From the NCBI GenBank assembly GCA_937910665.1, contig CALEPR010000108.1:33240-97239 (forward strand): a stretch of 64,000 nt of DNA, written 5' to 3'. How positions within the stretch are numbered: the first letter of the stretch is position 1; every line of letters begins with the position of its first letter. The notes below the pieces were generated by a model. The model had not been told where the DNA came from. It was given only the letters and a program-made list of their open reading frames with translations, and did not search any database. This DNA is from an uncultured Selenomonadales bacterium (GTDB lineage: Bacteria; Bacillota; Negativicutes; Selenomonadales; Selenomonadaceae). The translations under genes and the position numbers were made by a program. Positions 50,416 through 58,528 of this stretch are shown piece by piece.

Positions 50416-52683
50416 TTATTTCAAAATTTCTGCTAAAGTTTGCATCATCTGCGGAATGTCAATCGGCTTGGCAATATGTCCGTTCATTCCTGCGTCCTTC
50501 GCCGCCTGAACATCTTCCGAAAAAGCATTTGCAGTCATCGCCAAAATTGGTATCGCGGCAAGTTTTTTATTTTTCAGAGCGCGAATTTTTTTTGTCGCCT
50601 CGTAACCATCCATGATTGGCATTTGAATATCCATCAAAACTGCGTCGTAATCTCCGACTTTCGATGCGGCAACTTTTTCTACAGCCTCTTGACCATTCGC
50701 CGCCGTGTCAACTGTAAATCCGTTGCCTTCCAAAAGCATTTTTGCAATTTCTCGATTAACTTCAATGTCATCGACAAGCAAAAGTTTTTTCTGAGTGAAA
50801 TCCATCGCACTTGCCGAAATATTTTCTTGCTCAGTTTCAGAAATTTTTTCTTCCGCAAGTTTCAAAGTGACATTGACAGTAAATTCTGTTCCTTCGCCCG
50901 GCGCAGTCTCGACAGAAATATTTCCGTTCATCAAGTCGACAATACTTTTTGTAATTGCCATTCCCAATCCTGTGCCTTGAATTCCGCTGACTGTAGAAGT
51001 CCGCTCGCGCTCAAACGCTTCAAAAACTTTTTCGGCAAATTCTTTCGTCATTCCAATTCCGGTGTCTTTGACTTTAATTTCATAGGTAGATTGATCGATT
51101 GGCAGATTTGTAGATTGGCAGTTACTATCAATCTCCTGCAGAGTGACAGAAATTTTTCCGCCGCTCGGAGTAAATTTGTAAGCGTTGCTGATTAAATTTA
51201 AAAGGACGCGATTAAATCTGTTTTCGTCGCAAATAACAAATTTATTTTTGACCTGAGAAGTATCGACGCTGAAAGAAATATTTTTTGTGTTCATCTGGGT
51301 TGCAAACATATCGTGGACATCGGAAAAAATTTTGCAAATGTCGGCGGAATTTTCTTCCAACTCCATTTTTCCGCTCTCGATCCTGGACATTTCAAGGACG
51401 TCATTTATCAGCGCAAGCAAATGTTTGCTCGACGCTTCAATTTTTTTCAGGAAGTTATATAACTTGCTTGGAACTTCGTCGGGGCAATGAGGACGTGTGC
51501 AGGTCTCGCAAATTTTGTGAAGTTGTTTTGAAAGTTCAATGTAACCAATTATCGCGTTCATCGGCGTTCTAATATCGTGAGACATATTGAAAAGAAAAGT
51601 TGTCTTTGCCTTGCTGGAATTTTCAGCTTTTTCCTTCGCGGCGATAAGTTCAATTTGTTTTGCTTGAAGTTCTTTTTGTTGGCTGTCGATAGTCGCAAAA
51701 TTTTCCTGCAGATTTTTTGTGTAAATTTCTCTGGCTCGTGAATATCGAAATTGAAAAATCATCACGGTAATCAGGAGAACAGCGAACAAAGTTGAACCTA
51801 AAATCATCGCGACAAGCCAAGGACGACTTTCAACCATTTCAGTCAAAGTCATATTTTCGTAGTGATAGCTAATCCATTTTTTGTGAAGTTCGTCGAGTCG
51901 ACCTTCCTGCTGCATTTGAATCAAAACTGCATTCAATCTGACGCGGAGCAAAGTATCTGTCGGATGCATAACCAGCGAACCATAAACGTGAGTGACTGCG
52001 TAGCTTGGGAAAAAATCATCCATATCAAACTTTTCAAGAAAAGCGTTGCCGACCTGAATCGGACAAATTGCAAATTCATATTCGCCATTTTTTAAATCTT
52101 CAAAAATTGTTTCGTAAGAATTTAAATAAGTTATTTCATCGTCAAGACCAAGACCGGGCACACGATGCAAAGACGCAACTCGCCGACCATACAAATCTGC
52201 AACGGCGGTTACATTTTTTTTGCCGTAAACTACATATTGCTTTTCAGTAGTCGGGAGCGTCGCAAGCATATTTGGATTTCCGACAATCAAATCAGATTCC
52301 ATGTTCATAATTATGTCAGCGTCGCCGTCCATGAAAGTTTTGTTTGCGTCATTCCAATTCATCAATTTCAAATCTAAATTCATCTGCATCCTGTTTGCAA
52401 TTTCATTCATCAACTCGACATCAAGACCTTGATAACTTCCGTCCTCATCAATGAAGGAGTACGGCGCGTAATCTTCGTCCGTGACGACGTGCAAAGTTTT
52501 TTGAAATTTATTTTCCGCCTCCAGTTCAACTTTTGGAATTGGTTTGAAAGCGTCGGAAAGATAGAAATAAAAAATTATAAAAGCAAGTGCAATTATCAGC
52601 GGCAACAAAATTATCGCCGCCAACAGAGTTCCTTTCTTGCTAATAATTTCATATCTGTTTTGTCCGTTTCTTAGTCCATCCAT
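50416..52683 (-). CDS. hybrid sensor histidine kinase with periplasmic solute-binding sensor
   Basis: The 755-residue protein has two membrane helices (about 15-38 and 290-315) enclosing a family 3 solute-binding-type sensor (DEDYAPYSFIDEDGSYQGLD, then DVELMNEIANRMQ). Next come HisKA (FNMSHDIRTPMNAIIGY, His phosphosite), an ATPase domain (NLISNAYKFTPSGG, GTGLGMAI) and a receiver (LLVDDIEVNREIA, MDIQMPIMDG, KPIDIPQM). The HisKA hairpin holds an inserted CETCTRPHCP cluster. The peptide NCQSTNLPIDQSTY is encoded by a heptamer array at 51083-51133. ATG 52683 follows GAAAGG. Confidence 0.93.
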   Translation of the reverse strand: MDGLRNGQNRYEIISKKGTLLAAIILLPLIIALAFIIFYFYLSDAFKPIPKVELEAENKFQKTLHVVTDEDYAPYSFIDEDGSYQGLDVELMNEIANRMQMNLDLKLMNWNDANKTFMDGDADIIMNMESDLIVGNPNMLATLPTTEKQYVVYGKKNVTAVADLYGRRVASLHRVPGLGLDDEITYLNSYETIFEDLKNGEYEFAICPIQVGNAFLEKFDMDDFFPSYAVTHVYGSLVMHPTDTLLRVRLNAVLIQMQQEGRLDELHKKWISYHYENMTLTEMVESRPWLVAMILGSTLFAVLLITVMIFQFRYSRAREIYTKNLQENFATIDSQQKELQAKQIELIAAKEKAENSSKAKTTFLFNMSHDIRTPMNAIIGYIELSKQLHKICETCTRPHCPDEVPSKLYNFLKKIEASSKHLLALINDVLEMSRIESGKMELEENSADICKIFSDVHDMFATQMNTKNISFSVDTSQVKNKFVICDENRFNRVLLNLISNAYKFTPSGGKISVTLQEIDSNCQSTNLPIDQSTYEIKVKDTGIGMTKEFAEKVFEAFERERTSTVSGIQGTGLGMAITKSIVDLMNGNISVETAPGEGTEFTVNVTLKLAEEKISETEQENISASAMDFTQKKLLLVDDIEVNREIAKMLLEGNGFTVDTAANGQEAVEKVAASKVGDYDAVLMDIQMPIMDGYEATKKIRALKNKKLAAIPILAMTANAFSEDVQAAKDAGMNGHIAKPIDIPQMMQTLAEILK
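51083..51133. repeat. heptamer-like repeat inside the sensor kinase gene
   Basis: GGTAGATTGATCGATTGGCA and GATTTGTAGATTGGCAGT give a direct repeat (TAGATTGGCAG types), closed by ACTATCAATC, the complement of GATTGAT. It is translated in frame between the ATPase-domain strands. Confidence 0.6.
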
Positions 52684-52700
52684 AAAAATTTTTCCTTTCA

Positions 52701-52763
52701 AGTATTAGTCGTTAGTCGTCAATAAAAATCTAAAAACTAAAATCTTTGTGACTAAAAACTATC
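52701..52763. repeat. heptamer repeat between the GGDEF-EAL gene and the sensor kinase gene
   Basis: TATTAGTCGTTAGTCGTC faces TTGTGACTAAAAACTATCGAC as imperfect inverted arms. The stop codon complement CTA (52759-52761) of the GGDEF-EAL gene lies inside the right arm. Confidence 0.6.
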
Positions 52764-54417
52764 GACCAATGTCTAACTTCTCCAGCAAAGTTTCAAGCGG
52801 TACGGGACCAGAATAATAATAACCTTGCAATGCTTTCACGGGAAGTTCGCGCACGAGGTCTCTAATTTCTTTGTTGGCAATTCCTTTCACGCAAACATTT
52901 GAACCGAGTTCGACAGCCAAATTTGTTAAGTGCCGAATAATTTGCAGGTGACTTTTTTCCCTGTCAATGTCGATTACATATTTTCGCTCAGGTTTAATGT
53001 AGTTCGGAGAAAGGTCTTGCAAAAATTCCAGCGACGCAACTCCTGAACCAAAATCATCCAACAAACATTGTACGCCTTTTTCTTTCAGCTGAGAAATAAC
53101 TTTTTTCAAAATCTCCGGCTCAAGCTGTCTGCAACTCGCAGTAATTTCCAAACAAAGATTTTTCAGAGGAAAACCGACCAACTTGGAAATTTTTACAAGT
53201 TCATCAACCAAAAAGTCGTCCGTCAACTGCGCGGGAGAAACATTGACATTGACAACGAAGTCAGGATTTTTTTCTAAACAAAGTGCGCCGTCCTTCATCG
53301 ACTGAATAAAAATCCAGTAGCCGAGTTCCTCAAATAAAAAATCTCTTTCCAGAACCGGAATATAAGCGTCGGGAGTAACGTCACCAAATTTATCGCTGTG
53401 CCAACAGAGCAACGCTTCGGCAGAAATAATTTTTTCGTCGTCGCCGGAAACAATCGGCTGATAGCGCAGAGAAAATCCTTCGCAGTCCATGACGACACAA
53501 TTTCTGATTTCGTTAATCATCTCCAAAGATTTTCGAGCATCGGTCACGCCGTTGTAATTAACCAGTTTTCCATTTTTACGCATTTTAGAATCATGGAAAG
53601 CGCGATTCAAACATGCAAAGATAGTTCTCTCATCGACTTCGCTACCTTCATAAAAAATCATTCCCGCATTCAAAACTAAAACTTGCCTGAAATTATCTAT
53701 CGGGAGACCTCCGAGAAGAGAGCGACGCATTTTTTCATAACGCACAGACATTTCCTGAGCGGAAACAGATTCAGTTACAAAAGCAAACTTCGCGCCGTCG
53801 AGACGATAAACTGTTCCGTCCATTCCAAAATTTTCTTGAAGATACCAAGCAAATTGTTGCAAAACTTTATTGCCGTAACCGTAGCCGTGTTCGTCATTGA
53901 TGATGCTCATCTTGCTGATGCCAATCAAAAGTATCACGCAATTTTTTTTCAACTCGATGGCGGCAGAAATATCTTGGAAGAAGCCATACTGATTTCTCAA
54001 GACAGTTATCGGGTCAGTTGTCTCTGTCAGACCTTCGTTAATCATAATTCCGCCAATGAACATCGGATTTCCTTCTTCGTCACGAATCACCGCACCAATA
54101 TTTTTTGTGAAAATGTAACTGCCATCTTTCAACTTCACGCGGTAACTTATGTCATAACCGAGAGATTTTCCTTCAATCAACGACTTCATAACATTTTCAT
54201 AGCGGCGACGATCTTCCGGATGAACATAGTCAGCCCAGTTGTAAGCTCCATAAGGAATGTATTCAGGAAAACCAAACAGGTCGGCGGCGGCGGGACTATA
54301 TCGCGTCAACTGATTCCGCACATCATAGAGCGAAACATATTCGCCGCGACTAATTAAAATGAACGCCTCGAACAAATCGTCAAGAAGTCTGTGGTCGGTA
54401 AAAATTTTGTCGTCCAT
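52759..54417 (-). CDS. PAS-GGDEF-EAL protein with degenerate catalytic motifs
   Basis: This 552-residue cytosolic protein belongs to the cyclic-di-GMP enzyme superfamily. A PAS domain (about 10-130; YSPAAADLFGFPEYIPYGAY) precedes a GGDEF domain whose signature is replaced by YRLDGAKFAFV, so cyclase activity is unlikely. The EAL domain keeps EALLCW, NVNVSP, LEIT and LLDDFGSG. It reads YIKPERKYV where KxD is expected and VCVKGIANKE where AEGVE(T) is expected. It may bind c-di-GMP without cutting it. It lies just upstream of the sensor kinase gene, with 75 bases between. Confidence 0.9.
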   Translation of the reverse strand: MDDKIFTDHRLLDDLFEAFILISRGEYVSLYDVRNQLTRYSPAAADLFGFPEYIPYGAYNWADYVHPEDRRRYENVMKSLIEGKSLGYDISYRVKLKDGSYIFTKNIGAVIRDEEGNPMFIGGIMINEGLTETTDPITVLRNQYGFFQDISAAIELKKNCVILLIGISKMSIINDEHGYGYGNKVLQQFAWYLQENFGMDGTVYRLDGAKFAFVTESVSAQEMSVRYEKMRRSLLGGLPIDNFRQVLVLNAGMIFYEGSEVDERTIFACLNRAFHDSKMRKNGKLVNYNGVTDARKSLEMINEIRNCVVMDCEGFSLRYQPIVSGDDEKIISAEALLCWHSDKFGDVTPDAYIPVLERDFLFEELGYWIFIQSMKDGALCLEKNPDFVVNVNVSPAQLTDDFLVDELVKISKLVGFPLKNLCLEITASCRQLEPEILKKVISQLKEKGVQCLLDDFGSGVASLEFLQDLSPNYIKPERKYVIDIDREKSHLQIIRHLTNLAVELGSNVCVKGIANKEIRDLVRELPVKALQGYYYSGPVPLETLLEKLDIGR

Positions 54418-54562
54418 GTCTTTTTCCTTTCAAAAAATTTTTTCTGCAACTTTGCCGTGATTATAGCAAATTATAATATTGTTTTAAAATACTTTTTGCA
54501 GGAAAATTTTGTCGCGTCAAGAAAAAATTTTTTCAATCAAATTTTTTGAATGGAGATTGAAA

Positions 54563-55981
54563 ATGGAAAAACTTTTTGAACAGGCAAAAAAATTTCTCGC
54601 GCAGGGAAAACCTAAAGACGCTTTGGAGATTTTGAAAAAAATTTTGTATGAGGAAACTTTTTCGGACGAATGGAAAATTCATGAACTTATCGGCTTGGCT
54701 TTTCATGACTTGGCAGACGCACAAGGCTCGGCGCAGGCATATTTCAATGCGGCGAAGACTGATGAAATTTTGAGAAGTCAGCGCACGCACTTTTCAAATT
54801 ATCTTTTTGCCCTGCACTATCTGCCGCAGGTTAATTCAGAAATTTTGTTTGCCGCCGCGAAAGTTTATAACAGTCTTTATCGCGATGCAGAAATTTTGCC
54901 GCAAAAAAATTTTCAGTCTGAAAAAATTTCTGTCGCCTTTATCGCGCCGCATTTTTTGGACTCGTCAAGTGCGCGATTTTATGAAAGTTTGTTGACAAGT
55001 TACAATCGCGAAAAATTTTTTGTCACGGCGTGGAGTTTGTCAAGCGACGAAGATAACTTTACAAAAAAAATTATGAGCAGCGTCGATAAATTTTTTGACA
55101 TCAGCGAGGTCAGTTTTGCCGAAGCCGCCGAAAAAATTCAAGCTGAAGGTACAGATATTTTGTTCGACTTGGGAGGACACACGGACGGCGGGACGGCGTT
55201 GCAAATTTTATCTTATCGACCTGCGCGAGTTCAAATTTCAGGCATCGGCTACTTCGACACGACCGGGACAGATTTTATTGATTACTTTTTGACGGACAGA
55301 TTTTTAATTTCCGGCAACGAAGAATTTTTTTCCGAAAAAATTTTTGAACTTGAAAACGCTTTCGCCTTCCTGCCGAGTGAAAAGATGAAAAGATGGAAAG
55401 ATGAAAATAAAATTCCTAACTCCTCCCTCCGCACTCCTGATTTGACATTCGGCACTTTGAATAATTTTATGAAGATTAGTGACGAATATTTGAACTGCGT
55501 GGAAAAAATTCTTGAACAAGTTCCAAATTCAAAAATAATTTTCCGCGACACAACTCCGCTCGAAAGTCGAAAAAATTTTTTGACTGAAAAAATTTCCGCA
55601 AAAAAAATTCCTGCCGAGCGTGTGGAAATTTTCTGCGGCGAGGATAATTTTTTTGCCGACTATTCCAAAATTGATTTGATTCTGGATACTTTTCCCTACA
55701 CCGGCGGACTGATGACCGCACTTGCTCTATATTTCAATGTGCCGGTTTTAAATTTGTGCGGAGAAATGCATCACAGCCGACTTGGTGCGGAGATGATTCA
55801 CCTTGCCGAAGTTGACGAATTGATTGTCACGAACGCCGACGATTATGTTAAAAAAGCTGTCGAACTTTCGCAAGGAGACAATTTAAAAAATTTAGCAAAA
55901 AAAATTCGCGTCGATAAGTTGACCGACACGAAAAGTTTTGTCGAAAATTTTTACAGCGAAGTAGAAAAAATTTTTTACTGA
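54563..55981 (+). CDS. GT41 (OGT/SPINDLY-like) protein glycosyltransferase
   Basis: This is probably a cytosolic O-glycosyltransferase for proteins, possibly flagellin, by inference. Residues 1-100 are TPR-like (KFLAQGKPKDALEILKKILY). The catalytic part has VAFIAPHFLDSSSARF, ILFDLGGHTDGG, RPARVQISGIGYFDTTG, DYFLTDR, LTFGTLNNFMKIS and LILDTFPYTGG followed by CGEMHHSRLGAEM. The loop KMKRWKDENKIPNSSLRTPD is encoded by a repeat-like tract (55383-55440). ATG 54563 follows TGGAG. Length is 472. It converges on pnuC with a seven-base overlap. Confidence 0.88.
   Translation: MEKLFEQAKKFLAQGKPKDALEILKKILYEETFSDEWKIHELIGLAFHDLADAQGSAQAYFNAAKTDEILRSQRTHFSNYLFALHYLPQVNSEILFAAAKVYNSLYRDAEILPQKNFQSEKISVAFIAPHFLDSSSARFYESLLTSYNREKFFVTAWSLSSDEDNFTKKIMSSVDKFFDISEVSFAEAAEKIQAEGTDILFDLGGHTDGGTALQILSYRPARVQISGIGYFDTTGTDFIDYFLTDRFLISGNEEFFSEKIFELENAFAFLPSEKMKRWKDENKIPNSSLRTPDLTFGTLNNFMKISDEYLNCVEKILEQVPNSKIIFRDTTPLESRKNFLTEKISAKKIPAERVEIFCGEDNFFADYSKIDLILDTFPYTGGLMTALALYFNVPVLNLCGEMHHSRLGAEMIHLAEVDELIVTNADDYVKKAVELSQGDNLKNLAKKIRVDKLTDTKSFVENFYSEVEKIFY
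55383..55440. repeat. repeat tract inside the GT41 gene
   Basis: Seven- to eight-base units GATGAAAAGATGGAAAGATG lead into AATTCCTAACTCCTCCCTCC and GCACTCCTGA, the same right-arm heptamers as in the palindromes elsewhere. It is translated in frame. Confidence 0.7.
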
Positions 55982-56688
55982 CCTGCTCCACCTTCGTTGT
56001 CCGCTTCGCCGCTTGCCCAAACTTTATTTGCATAAATTGAGTTGAAAAGTAACGCCGCCTGCAACGCAACTTGTGACAAGTTCGCTCCCATCGAACCAAT
56101 TTCATTTGCTCCGCTCATCATCTGGAAAGTTAAGACAGACCAGAAAATTAAATTCGCGATGTTCACGACAATCCACAGCGACCAATTTTCCTGATACTTC
56201 AGAATATACAAAAGTTGCGCGATCATACTGACGACCAAGTTCATTGAATCGAGGTAAGGAAGTTGGCCTTCAAGATTTGACAAAACTATCCAGCCAATTA
56301 TCCAAGCCGCAAATGCGCCGGCAAAAATTTTGTAGCGAGTACTTTTTTCAAAAGATTTTGTCGCCTGATCTCTGCCCCACATAAACCAACCGATCGGTTG
56401 AGAAATTACATAGACAATATCCATCGCGAAAGAACCGTACGCATGACTTATCCAAGCAATATAACTCATCGCCAAACACTGAATTATTCCGAAGAAAAAA
56501 CAAATCCTGCGTCCCTTCATCGCCAAGACAAGAGAAATTACTCCGGCAACTCCCGAGATCATTCCAATAGGACTGTCCGGCTCAATCGCATAGACAATCA
56601 ACTGCAACAAAAGAAGTCCGCAGATGTAAATTACTTCAAATCTTTTCCAGTTCGTGAAAAGCTGATTATAAATCCAGCTAGGTTCCAT
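55975..56688 (-). CDS. pnuC: PnuC-family nicotinamide riboside transporter
   Basis: This integral membrane facilitator has 237 residues and seven or so hydrophobic helices. Family traits are IGMISGVAGVISLVLAMKGR, FFGIIQCLAMSYIAW and the conserved QPIGWFMWGRDQ. It takes up nicotinamide riboside or a related vitamin. It lies two bases after the nucleoside phosphorylase gene, so the two may act in one salvage pathway. I see no NAD riboswitch upstream. Confidence 0.85.
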   Translation of the reverse strand: MEPSWIYNQLFTNWKRFEVIYICGLLLLQLIVYAIEPDSPIGMISGVAGVISLVLAMKGRRICFFFGIIQCLAMSYIAWISHAYGSFAMDIVYVISQPIGWFMWGRDQATKSFEKSTRYKIFAGAFAAWIIGWIVLSNLEGQLPYLDSMNLVVSMIAQLLYILKYQENWSLWIVVNIANLIFWSVLTFQMMSGANEIGSMGANLSQVALQAALLFNSIYANKVWASGEADNEGGAGQ

Positions 56689-56690
56689 AA

Positions 56691-57419
56691 TTATTTCACT
56701 TCCTCATCAGATAGAATTTTCAGCGCGACTTCCAAAGATTTTATTTCGCCTTCAGCCGCTAAATTTTTTCCTTGATTTAAATCGTTCACGCCTTCCGCCA
56801 AATCTCCTTCATACAGAACTACATTATTCAAAATTGAAAGCGTTTCCATTCCGCGTTGCCGACCAATTATCATTAAAATTCCCGACTCCATGTCCGCACC
56901 GACAATTCCTTTTTCAGACCAAAATTTTTCTGTTTCCGCATTGTCGTCCATGTAAAATCCGTCGTGCGAGCGAATAATTCCATAAACCGCATCGGGCGCA
57001 TATTTTTTCGCCAAAGTTAAAAGTTTGTGCGAAGGAACTGCAGGATAAATTTCAGGCACATATTTTTTTGAAAGTCCGTCGTCTCGAACTGCGCCTTCGG
57101 CAATTATCAATTTGCCAATTTCAATTCCTTTTTGCATAGCTCCCGCCGAGCCGACGCGAACGACATATTTCACGCCGACGTTATGCAATTCTTCAACGCC
57201 AATTCCTGCCGACGGCGCACCAATTCCCGTTGACATAACCAAAATTTTTTTGCCGCGATAAAATCCCAAAAAACTTTTGTACTCGCGATTGAAATTCAAA
57301 AGTTCCGCATCTTCCAACATTCCTGCGGCAATATCTGCGCGGGCGGGATCGCCCATGATTATCGCTCTGTCTGTTCCAAGATTTTCAGTCAATAAAGTGT
57401 GCGGCTCGGGTTCTCTCAA
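56691..57419 (-). CDS. uridine/purine nucleoside phosphorylase (NP-I family)
   Basis: This phosphorylase splits nucleosides to base and ribose 1-phosphate. Visible are the phosphate-binding IIMGDPARADIA, STGIGAPSAGIGVEEL, VRVGSAGAMQKG and VGADMESGILMIIG. The order fits the uridine phosphorylase subgroup, but substrate choice is open; beside pnuC, action on nicotinamide riboside is possible. TTG 57419 follows GGGAGTGAT; an upstream TTG lies before that site. The product is 242 residues. Confidence 0.85.
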   Translation of the reverse strand: MREPEPHTLLTENLGTDRAIIMGDPARADIAAGMLEDAELLNFNREYKSFLGFYRGKKILVMSTGIGAPSAGIGVEELHNVGVKYVVRVGSAGAMQKGIEIGKLIIAEGAVRDDGLSKKYVPEIYPAVPSHKLLTLAKKYAPDAVYGIIRSHDGFYMDDNAETEKFWSEKGIVGADMESGILMIIGRQRGMETLSILNNVVLYEGDLAEGVNDLNQGKNLAAEGEIKSLEVALKILSDEEVK

Positions 57420-57452
57420 AATTATCACTCCCAAAAAAAATTTTTTTTCGAT

Positions 57453-58391
57453 TCAGTCAGCCATAGTCAAAGCCATAATTGCTTTTTGCGTGTGAAGTCT
57501 GTTTTCTGCTTCGTCAAAGATGACGTGCGCATTATTTTCAAAAACTTCATCGGTAATTTCTTCTCCGCGATAAGCGGGCAGACAATGGAGGACGATTGCA
57601 TTTTTGCTTGCATTTTTCAAAAGTTCACCATTCACTTGGTAGGGCGCGAAAATTTTTTTGCGCTCGTCGTGCTCGGCTTCCTGTCCCATGCTCGCCCAAG
57701 TATCAGTTGCAATAATATCTGCGTCTTTCACAGCGTCGACAGGATTTTCTGTCCAAGTTAATTCTGCTCCGGTTTCCTCAGCGTCTGAAATTGCATTTTC
57801 AAAAACTTCCGCATTAGGTTTATAATCTTTCGGAGTCGCGACAGTTAAATTCATTCCGACCTTCGCCGCGCCGTAGAGATAAGAATTTGTCATATTATTT
57901 CCATCCCCGACGTAAGCCATTTTCAGTGCGCGAAAATTTTTGCCTTTATGTTCGCGAATTGTCAGTAAATCCGTCAAAACTTGGCAAGGGTGAAGTAAAT
58001 CGCTCAAGCCGTTGATGACAGGAATATCGGCATATTTTGCAAGTTCTACAATCCTTTCATGACCGAAAGTTCGAATCATAATTCCGTCCAGATACCTCGA
58101 CAAAACTCGCGCAGTATCCTTAATCGGTTCGCCGCGTCCAAGTTGTAAATCTTTGCTCGACAAAAAAAGTCCTGTACCGCCGAGTTGAAAAATTCCAACT
58201 TCAAAAGAAACTCTCGTGCGCGTCGAAGATTTTTCAAAAATCATTCCGAGAGTCTTTCCTTCCAAAATTCTGTGAGGAACTCCCGCCTTTTGCATCGCTT
58301 TTAATTTTGCCGCACATTCAATTATTTCATGAACTTCGTCAACGCTGAGTTCGTGGATTGAAAGTAAATCTCTGCCTTTCAACAATTTCAT
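57453..58391 (-). CDS. argF: ornithine carbamoyltransferase
   Basis: OTC joins carbamoyl phosphate and ornithine to citrulline in arginine synthesis. The 312-residue product begins MKLLKGRDLLSIHELS and has SSTRTRVSFEVGIFQLGG (carbamoyl phosphate site), DLLHPCQVLTDLLTI and HCLPAYRGEEITDEVFE. ATG 58391 lies very close to AGGAG; a longer frame upstream lacks homology. A promoter is visible upstream. No other arg gene is nearby, and the phosphorylase and pnuC follow on the same strand. Confidence 0.96.
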   Translation of the reverse strand: MKLLKGRDLLSIHELSVDEVHEIIECAAKLKAMQKAGVPHRILEGKTLGMIFEKSSTRTRVSFEVGIFQLGGTGLFLSSKDLQLGRGEPIKDTARVLSRYLDGIMIRTFGHERIVELAKYADIPVINGLSDLLHPCQVLTDLLTIREHKGKNFRALKMAYVGDGNNMTNSYLYGAAKVGMNLTVATPKDYKPNAEVFENAISDAEETGAELTWTENPVDAVKDADIIATDTWASMGQEAEHDERKKIFAPYQVNGELLKNASKNAIVLHCLPAYRGEEITDEVFENNAHVIFDEAENRLHTQKAIMALTMAD

Positions 58392-58413
58392 CACTCCTGT
58401 AAAAATTTTTTTC

Positions 58414-58441
58414 ATTATAACACAAAAAAATACTCCGACAA
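58414..58441 (-). promoter_or_regulatory. argF promoter
   Basis: On the minus strand TTGTCG (58441-58436), 16-base spacer, TATAAT (58419-58414), about 20 bases before the start codon. Confidence 0.6.
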
Positions 58442-58463
58442 AATTTTTATTTGACAGAAAAAC

Positions 58464-58492
58464 TTGACAGTCACAAAATAACAAGGTTTAAT
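58464..58492 (+). promoter_or_regulatory. promoter of the zinc-ribbon GTPase gene
   Basis: TTGACA (58464-58469), 17-base spacer, TTTAAT (58487-58492). A second TTGACA lies 13 bases upstream. Confidence 0.6.
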
Positions 58493-58528
58493 TACGCATA
58501 GAAAAAATTTATCAAGGGAAGTGAACTG

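Noticed and set aside
57400..57460. NAD-type riboswitch before the phosphorylase/pnuC genes
   Set aside because: Only 33 bases separate argF from the phosphorylase gene, and two bases separate the phosphorylase from pnuC, leaving no room for one.
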